From Bacillota bacterium (GTDB taxonomy: Bacteria; Bacillota_I; Bacilli_A; RF39; UBA660): a DNA stretch of 64,000 bases. Below are positions 58,865 through 64,000 of the stretch, one piece after another. The stretch spans positions 1 through 64,000 of the forward strand of contig DOEC01000006.1 of the NCBI GenBank assembly GCA_003524085.1. Direction: 5' to 3'. The position numbers and the translations under genes are program-made. The notes beneath the pieces are model-generated. The model ran no database searches, was not told the DNA's origin, and saw nothing but the letters and a program-made list of their open reading frames with translations. Each line of letters starts with the position of its first letter. Within the stretch, counting starts at the first letter, position 1.

Positions 58865-60187
58865 TCACCAATCCAATTCTATTCTTTTATTTTTCTTTTC
58901 TTCTGCTTTTACTTCTTCTTTAATAACTTCTTTAGTTTCTTCTTTTACAGGTTTTTCTTCTAAAGCTAGTTCTTCTTTTCCTAAAATTTCTTCTAAACTT
59001 TTAACAGGTTCAGCTTTAATAACTTCTGGGACTATTTGTTTAGTCTCTTCTATTACTTCACTAGGTATTTCTTCTTCACTGCTAATAACTACTTCTTTAT
59101 CAACATTTTTTTCTGTAAAAGTATCACTTTCTTTAAAATCATTGTTAACAACTTCTTGTTTATCCACATTTATTTTTGTGTTTGACCATTCTTTTATAAG
59201 TTCTTCTTTAACTTTACTAGCGTCAACATAGATTACATCTTTTTTATTTTTTAAATAATCTATTTCAAGTCTAATCTTTTCTTTCTCATTGATGTCTATT
59301 ATTCTTTCCGTCGTGTTAACGTAATTATCTTCTTTTAGTTTGTTAGATACATTATTCATTTTTGTAGTACATTTATCAAGCTCGTCTAGTAAAATTTCTT
59401 TTTTATTATTATTGTTAGTTCTGTTATTTCTAACATTTTCTAACATCTTTTCTGCTTTTTCTAATGTATCTTTATTTCTTTCTTGTTTGCTTTCTAAATC
59501 ATTTTTTGCATTTTCTAGTCTTTCGTATACTTCAAATGAGATGTCTGTATTTACTCCTTCATTAAGAACTCTGTCTATTCTTGTAAGGTCTTTATCTAAC
59601 TTATCAATGTAATCTTTTATCTTATTAACAATGTTTACATCTTTTAACTCTACTTCTCTTAATTCGTCTAATTCCTTATTAACTGTTTTTAATTCAGCAT
59701 TAAGTGAGTCTATTTTGTTGTCAAGATAAGCTTTGTATTTCTCGTCCATTTCTCTTTCTTCAGTATTCTTGTATTCGTAAGTATTAATTTTATCATTTAG
59801 TTCATTATACTTACTTTCAAGTTCATTAAGTCTTGTGTAAAGATTACCAGCACTTAAGTTTTCTGTTCCTTTACTTGCAAGATTACCAAGAAGTTCTATT
59901 CTAGCTTTAACACTTGTATACTCTTTCCCTTCTTTATATGCATTAAGTAAGCTTTTACCAACTATTTCAGCGTTGTTTTCCCAATTTGCTTGTCTTAGTT
60001 TTAATGCATCTATTATTTTACTAAGAGTTTTTTGATTATTGCTACCTTCTTTTTCACTTTGTAATTTCTTTATACTTTCTTTTGTCTTAGCAAGTTCTTC
60101 TTCACTATAGTTACTGTTAATGTCAAATCCAGCTTTCTTTACAAGTAAACTTACTAAACTTTTTATTGCTTCAAAATTATTGTTCAT
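58865..60187 (-). CDS. Long coiled-coil protein with acidic tail (paralogue 2)
   Basis: 440 residues from ATG 60187 (AAGGTGG upstream). Same plan as the gene at 57325-58860: short N-terminal module (NNFEAIKSLVSLLVKKAGFDI), about 300 residues of coiled coil, the KVKEELIKEW spot, then a Glu/Val/Pro-rich tail ending KKNKRIELDW. A promoter (TTGACA-N16-TATTAA) lies about 30-50 bp upstream. The pair probably arose by duplication and may form a hetero-oligomer; this is inference. Confidence 0.75.
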   Translation of the reverse strand: MNNNFEAIKSLVSLLVKKAGFDINSNYSEEELAKTKESIKKLQSEKEGSNNQKTLSKIIDALKLRQANWENNAEIVGKSLLNAYKEGKEYTSVKARIELLGNLASKGTENLSAGNLYTRLNELESKYNELNDKINTYEYKNTEEREMDEKYKAYLDNKIDSLNAELKTVNKELDELREVELKDVNIVNKIKDYIDKLDKDLTRIDRVLNEGVNTDISFEVYERLENAKNDLESKQERNKDTLEKAEKMLENVRNNRTNNNNKKEILLDELDKCTTKMNNVSNKLKEDNYVNTTERIIDINEKEKIRLEIDYLKNKKDVIYVDASKVKEELIKEWSNTKINVDKQEVVNNDFKESDTFTEKNVDKEVVISSEEEIPSEVIEETKQIVPEVIKAEPVKSLEEILGKEELALEEKPVKEETKEVIKEEVKAEEKKNKRIELDW

Positions 60188-60270
60188 CACTAACCACCTT
60201 ATTTTCCTATTAATATGATATCATAATTATTTGTCAATTACAATTTTCATTTTTTAGACAATGAGTTTAC

Positions 60271-60298
60271 AAAAAAAGCTAGACAAAGTGTCTAGTTA
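60271..60298 (-). terminator. Terminator of the peptidase-slipin operon
   Basis: CTAGACA-AAG-TGTCTAG perfect hairpin followed by seven T on the minus strand. Confidence 0.85.
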
Positions 60299-60323
60299 AA
60301 ATGTCTTATTTTTGTAAATTATA

Positions 60324-61322
60324 CTATAATGTTTTCGTTTCATTATTAAGTTCAGTTTTGTATGAAGTGATAGCTTCTTTTAAATCACTTTCTATTTTAT
60401 ATATTCCTAATGCTTTAGAAAAACTTTGTAAGTCAGTCCTGTAAGGTATGGAGAATGCTTGGTAAATGTTGTTTATATATGCTTTATCACTCTTTAATTT
60501 ATCATACATATAATAACCATACACACATCCGAAAATATAATATAAACTTCTTTGTGGGTGTAAGTCTTCTATTTCACTAGCAAAATAATCTTTTATTTTT
60601 GATAACTCTCTGTTATAGCTTTCTTCAGTCATTTTCCCGTATAGTTTTTTATAACTATCATACTCGAAGTCTCCAAAAGTAAAGTAAACATTAATGAATG
60701 CCATAATACGTATTAAATAACTTTTATTTAAAGTGTTCTTAAACCTTAGTTTTCTAACATACTTCATTTCTTCATTGTATCCCATACTGGATAACTCGTC
60801 TTCCATCAAGAATTCAGTAAATATTGCTAGGCTTTCACTCACCATATGGTCAGTTGTATTTTCAGGTATTCCAACAGTGTAATGAGCTAGTTCATGGGCA
60901 AATATTACTGCGTCAGTTATGTATCCTGAGTTTGGTATAGAGATAAATCTAAAATCGTCTTTTATTCCTGCACATCCAGCAACTATACCTTCATGTATAC
61001 TTGGTAAATAGTCTTTATCATACTCATATTCTCTAAAATCAATTGTACCATCAGATAATATTTTATCAATTGTTTCATTACTTATTGGATAGTTATACTT
61101 TTTAAAAATTTTTTTAACTAAATCTATTTTTGTAAGTAAATCAAGTCTTTTATAATTTTCTAAGTCAACTTTGCTAAACTTTACATCAGCTAATTCTTCT
61201 TTTAGGTCTAAATATAATTCACTTATTTTAATAATTAAATTCAAGTTAGCTAATGTAATACCACTTAGTTTATTTTTAGATAAAAATTCATCTAACTTTA
61301 TCTTTAATTCTTCGTTAGTCAT
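60324..61322 (-). CDS. Small M3-like zinc metallopeptidase, copy 2
   Basis: 332 residues, soluble, helical. Zinc motif AHELAHYTVG (HExxH near residue 141) and a downstream SESLAIFTEFLMEDEL that fits the third ligand of M3 peptidases (AEIASTFNE). The C-terminal GCVYGYYMYDKL segment recalls the M3 barrel closing region. It lacks about half of a normal oligoendopeptidase. Its start overlaps the slipin gene by 8 bp, so translation is coupled. Paralogue of the gene at 62103-63104. Function unknown, probably processing linked to the slipin. Confidence 0.72.
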   Translation of the reverse strand: MTNEELKIKLDEFLSKNKLSGITLANLNLIIKISELYLDLKEELADVKFSKVDLENYKRLDLLTKIDLVKKIFKKYNYPISNETIDKILSDGTIDFREYEYDKDYLPSIHEGIVAGCAGIKDDFRFISIPNSGYITDAVIFAHELAHYTVGIPENTTDHMVSESLAIFTEFLMEDELSSMGYNEEMKYVRKLRFKNTLNKSYLIRIMAFINVYFTFGDFEYDSYKKLYGKMTEESYNRELSKIKDYFASEIEDLHPQRSLYYIFGCVYGYYMYDKLKSDKAYINNIYQAFSIPYRTDLQSFSKALGIYKIESDLKEAITSYKTELNNETKTL

Positions 61323-62067
61323 TCTTTTTAGTCAATCCTTCTATTGCTTTTAATACTTCAATAGGAAGTGCAAATATTACTGTGTTACTTTGATCACTAC
61401 TTAAATCGTTTAGAGTTTCAAGAGTTCTTAAATGTAAAGCACCAGGCGCCATGCTTAAGTTTTCTGCTGCCTTTTTAAGGTTCTCACTTGCTTCTACTTC
61501 ACCGTGGGCTTTTGTGATAACTGCTAGTTTTTCTCTTTCAGCTTCTGCAACACGAGCAATTACTCTTTTCATTTCTTCAGGTAAACTGATATCTTTTAAT
61601 TCTACGTTTTCAACTTTTATTCCCCATGGGTCAGTTGCCTCGTCTACTATTTTACATATTTCAGTACTTATTTTATCTCTTTCACTTAATAATTCGTCTA
61701 GGCTTACACTACCAACTGCATTTCTCATTGTTGTCTGCGCTAGTTGACTTACTGCATAATTAAAGTTTTCAACTGCAAGTATTGCTTTAGATGCATCAAA
61801 TATCTTATAGTATAATACTGCATTAATTTTAATTGATACGTTATCTTTTGTAATTGCTTCTTGTTCTGGTACGTCCACTGCTTTTGTTCTTATGTCAACT
61901 TTTTTAAATGAGTCAATAACCGGTAAGATTAAATTCCAACCTGGGTTCATTATCTTTTTAAACTTACCAAATCTAAATTTTATTCCCCTTTCATATTCGT
62001 TAATTTGTCTTATAGAACTAAATATTACAATTAGTACTATAACTGCTACAGGTATTAACAATTCCAT
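61315..62067 (-). CDS. Slipin/stomatin-like SPFH-domain protein
   Basis: 250 residues. One N-terminal membrane anchor (LLIPVAVIVLIVIFSSI), then the SPFH domain: INEYERGIKFRFGKFKKIMNPGWNLILPVIDSFKKVDIRT, AVLYYKIFDASKAILAVENF, TMRNAVGSVSLDELLSERDKI and WGIKVENVELKDISLPEEMKRV. A helical tail with AEAEREKLAVITKAHGE-type heptads follows. Forms membrane scaffolds. Bacterial slipins are usually paired with an NfeD-type protein; here the partners are two M3-like peptidases. Strong RBS (AAAGGAGGAG). Confidence 0.93.
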   Translation of the reverse strand: MELLIPVAVIVLIVIFSSIRQINEYERGIKFRFGKFKKIMNPGWNLILPVIDSFKKVDIRTKAVDVPEQEAITKDNVSIKINAVLYYKIFDASKAILAVENFNYAVSQLAQTTMRNAVGSVSLDELLSERDKISTEICKIVDEATDPWGIKVENVELKDISLPEEMKRVIARVAEAEREKLAVITKAHGEVEASENLKKAAENLSMAPGALHLRTLETLNDLSSDQSNTVIFALPIEVLKAIEGLTKKND

Positions 62068-62102
62068 ATTCTTCTCCTCCTTTATTTTAACGGTACTATT
62101 TT

Positions 62103-63104
62103 TTACCTTATTTTTTCATGTCTATTTAATTCATCTATTGTGTCAGCAACCTCTTTTTTTAAATCAAACAACGTTACTTCTATTGCTTTTAAAAACTCAA
62201 TTAGATCGTATTCACTATACTTATAAGACTTTTTAATTACATTAATATACGACTTATCACTTATAAATCTTTTTGCAATATTTCTACCTACTAGACATCC
62301 AATTAAGTATCTCATTTTAATTGTAATGTTAGTTCTTCTATCATATGCATCTTCTGTTTCATTTTCTCTCTTTTCTAGAAAATACTTTACATCATTTATT
62401 ATATAATCATATTCTTCAAAAGATAACCCAGGAAACAATCTAGACATTCTTTCTTTTGAAATATCTTTAAAAGCCATATATGTTTCTAAAACGTATAATG
62501 TGTTATAGATTTCTTTAGTGCAGCTATATGCATTAGCAACTCTTATTTTTGTAAATAAACGTGTATCTTTTTGATAGCCCATTTTATCAAGATTTTCAAG
62601 CATTAAACTTTCTACAAAAATTGCATATATTTCTGACTTAAATGTGTCGTTATAAGATTCTGGACAACCATAAATGTAATGTGCTAGCTCATGTGAAAGC
62701 ATTACTGCATCTGTAACTTTGCCATTGTTTGTTATAGTTACTTTGGGAGTTTCATTCCAAACCACACTAGTAGAACCAATAATTTTATCATAGTCACTTC
62801 TACTATTTGATGGGTCATTAAATACAATTACACCATTATTAATTAGCTTATCTATATCAATATTTTCAAGCTGCACACAATATTTAGAAAACAATTCTTT
62901 AGTTAACTTAATTGAACTACTAATATCCATGTCACTTATTTGTCTCATATTAATATCTTTATATTTAAAATCTATTAAATATGGTCCTAATTTAATATAC
63001 TTTTTGGCTATTTGTATAAATGCGCCTAAATCATTTAATAATTCTTCGTCGTCTATTTTATCAACTAGTTCTTTTACTTTTTCTTTTAGCTCATCATCAC
63101 TCAT
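62103..63104 (-). CDS. Small M3-like zinc metallopeptidase, copy 1
   Basis: 333 residues, the same plan as copy 2: N-terminal helical part, SHELAHYIYG (HExxH near residue 160), third-ligand helix SEIYAIFVESLML and GCLVGRNIAKRF near the end. It lies between rmuC and the slipin gene on the same strand with short gaps, so the order is rmuC, peptidase 1, slipin, peptidase 2. No signal peptide, hence cytosolic. Assigned to an M3-like group by motif only; M48 or another gluzincin cannot be excluded. Confidence 0.72.
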   Translation of the reverse strand: MSDDELKEKVKELVDKIDDEELLNDLGAFIQIAKKYIKLGPYLIDFKYKDINMRQISDMDISSSIKLTKELFSKYCVQLENIDIDKLINNGVIVFNDPSNSRSDYDKIIGSTSVVWNETPKVTITNNGKVTDAVMLSHELAHYIYGCPESYNDTFKSEIYAIFVESLMLENLDKMGYQKDTRLFTKIRVANAYSCTKEIYNTLYVLETYMAFKDISKERMSRLFPGLSFEEYDYIINDVKYFLEKRENETEDAYDRRTNITIKMRYLIGCLVGRNIAKRFISDKSYINVIKKSYKYSEYDLIEFLKAIEVTLFDLKKEVADTIDELNRHEKIR

Positions 63105-63108
63105 TTAT

Positions 63109-64000
63109 TCACTCCCCTATTTCTTTATTTTTCTCTATATTAACACTACTAATCTCGTCAAATCTTTTGCTTATTTTATCAGTAGTAATATGGATATCTC
63201 TAACATCTTTGTTAACTGTCTCCATGTGTTGACTAAGTTTATCCCACCTTTCTTTATAACGCATAAATTCTTCTCCTAGTTTATTTAATTCAGTGTGAAT
63301 AATACTTGTATATTTATCTCTTTCCATACCCATTAAAATTGCTTGAACAAGTGTAAGTAAACTCATTAATGTAGTAGGACTTGCAATATAAACGTGCCTT
63401 GAATAGGCGTAGTTGATAAGGTTTGGATGGTATGCATTTATTTCAGCAAATATAGCTTCAGCTGGTAAAAACATTATTGCTTCATCTGATGTTTCTCCAC
63501 TTATTATGTACTTACTTCCAATTGCATCAATATGTTTTTTCACATCACTTTCAAACATCTTTTCTCTTCTTATTCTTTCTTCATCTGTTATTCCTTTTTC
63601 TAGCATATATCTATAGTTCTCCAATGGAAACTTTGAGTCAATACAAATTCTACCTAATGGAGATGGTGCAAAAACTATCGCGTCAGCAATAACGCCCGTA
63701 CTTAAAGAATATTGTAAACTATAAACTTTATCATTCTTATCTCCGAAAACACTAGATAATATTTGATGCAAATTAACTTCTCCAAAAATACCACGACTTT
63801 TCTTATCCGTTAACACTGACTGTAAACTCACTATATCATTAGATAGCCCATCTATTTTCTTTTGTGCCTCGTCTATTTTAGCAAGACGCTCTAAAACTGA
63901 CGCAAAAGTCTTGTTAGTCTTTTCAAAATTCACATCAAGTCTTTCATTAACTTTATCATTAATCATATTAAGTTTGTGCTCTATTCTATCATTTAGTTTA
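63109..64000 (-). CDS. rmuC: DNA recombination protein RmuC (5' part outside window)
   Basis: C-terminal part of RmuC, 285 codons to an internal ATG at 63966; the frame stays open (KLNDRIEHKLN) to the window edge, so the start is beyond 64000. The RmuC nuclease-like core is present: GIFGEVNLHQILSSVFG, DAIVFAPSPLGRICIDSKFPLENY, VKKHIDAIGSKYIIS, DEAIMFLPAEAIFAEI and VYIASPTTLMSLL. It is followed by coiled-coil and a basic tail. RmuC limits inversions at short repeats. First known gene of the peptidase-slipin operon. Confidence 0.93.
   Translation of the reverse strand, partial: KLNDRIEHKLNMINDKVNERLDVNFEKTNKTFASVLERLAKIDEAQKKIDGLSNDIVSLQSVLTDKKSRGIFGEVNLHQILSSVFGDKNDKVYSLQYSLSTGVIADAIVFAPSPLGRICIDSKFPLENYRYMLEKGITDEERIRREKMFESDVKKHIDAIGSKYIISGETSDEAIMFLPAEAIFAEINAYHPNLINYAYSRHVYIASPTTLMSLLTLVQAILMGMERDKYTSIIHTELNKLGEEFMRYKERWDKLSQHMETVNKDVRDIHITTDKISKRFDEISSVNIEKNKEIGE

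Overview
The window is AT-rich, gene-dense DNA from a low-GC Gram-positive bacterium of the Firmicutes. TGA is used as a normal stop (for example at the ATGA junction of the dlt-like operon), so the mycoplasma code is excluded. Sporulation genes (spoIIGA-sigE, yunB, a yutH-like gene), lipoteichoic acid synthase, a dlt-like operon, an arginine deiminase operon, short gaps and several degenerate enzymes fit a reduced, gut-type Bacilli lineage (RF39/Erysipelotrichia-like). That placement is inference from gene content. No rRNA operon, insertion sequence, CRISPR array or prophage was seen.

Layout. 0-3.7 kb: peptidoglycan genes (a class B penicillin-binding protein with a PASTA domain, then mraY). 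3.8-5.2 kb: a DUF4143 ATPase behind four 23-bp repeats. 5.3-8.7 kb: a lipoprotein, a catalytically degenerate transketolase, a 51-codon membrane-protein gene and divergent lexA, in the same order as the lexA-yneA-tkt locus of Bacillus. 8.8-11.9 kb: secE-nusG, spoIIGA-sigE and an unknown gene. 12.0-14.9 kb: three tandem YhcG-type (DUF1016) nuclease genes at an exact 921-bp period plus a stub; a fifth, broken copy sits at 26.6-27.1 kb. 15.1-19.7 kb: arcA-arcB-arcC-carrier. 20.0-22.6 kb: tetR pseudogene, Fic-family gene, NAD-dependent epimerase. 22.8-26.4 kb: amino-acid ABC transporter and miaB.

27.5-35.3 kb is a cell-envelope block: an adenylating enzyme, a PLP decarboxylase-like enzyme, a carrier protein, an MBOAT acyltransferase and a DltD-like SGNH protein, followed by convergent acpS and ltaS. 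35.4-40.4 kb: Y-family polymerase with a YolD-like partner, a transglutaminase-like gene and a doubled metallophosphoesterase. 40.4-45.0 kb: tRNA-Ala, yvcK, a degenerate VanY-like protein, an AlkD-like gene and proS behind a T-box. 45.0-47.2 kb: unknown genes. 47.3-48.4 kb: twelve tRNA genes on the minus strand. 48.4-57.3 kb: S1-domain gene, yutH-like, yutD, yunB, ferredoxin, pseudouridine synthase, D,D-carboxypeptidase, DUF3603-like gene and uppP. 57.3-64.0 kb: two coiled-coil paralogues, two small M3-like metallopeptidases flanking a stomatin/slipin gene, and rmuC running off the end.

Main points of interest: (1) a likely new-type SOS box shared by lexA, the divergent 51-aa membrane protein (candidate YneA/SosA-like division inhibitor) and the Y-family polymerase; (2) a dlt operon with an added carrier-linked-type PLP decarboxylase, suggesting a modified aminoacyl decoration of teichoic acid; (3) a 19-bp palindrome at one fixed codon position in every YhcG copy whose arm sequence differs in each copy; (4) a near-identical promoter/operator/RBS module in front of three unrelated small genes; (5) several family members that have lost catalytic residues (transketolase, VanY, Fic, one metallophosphoesterase half).
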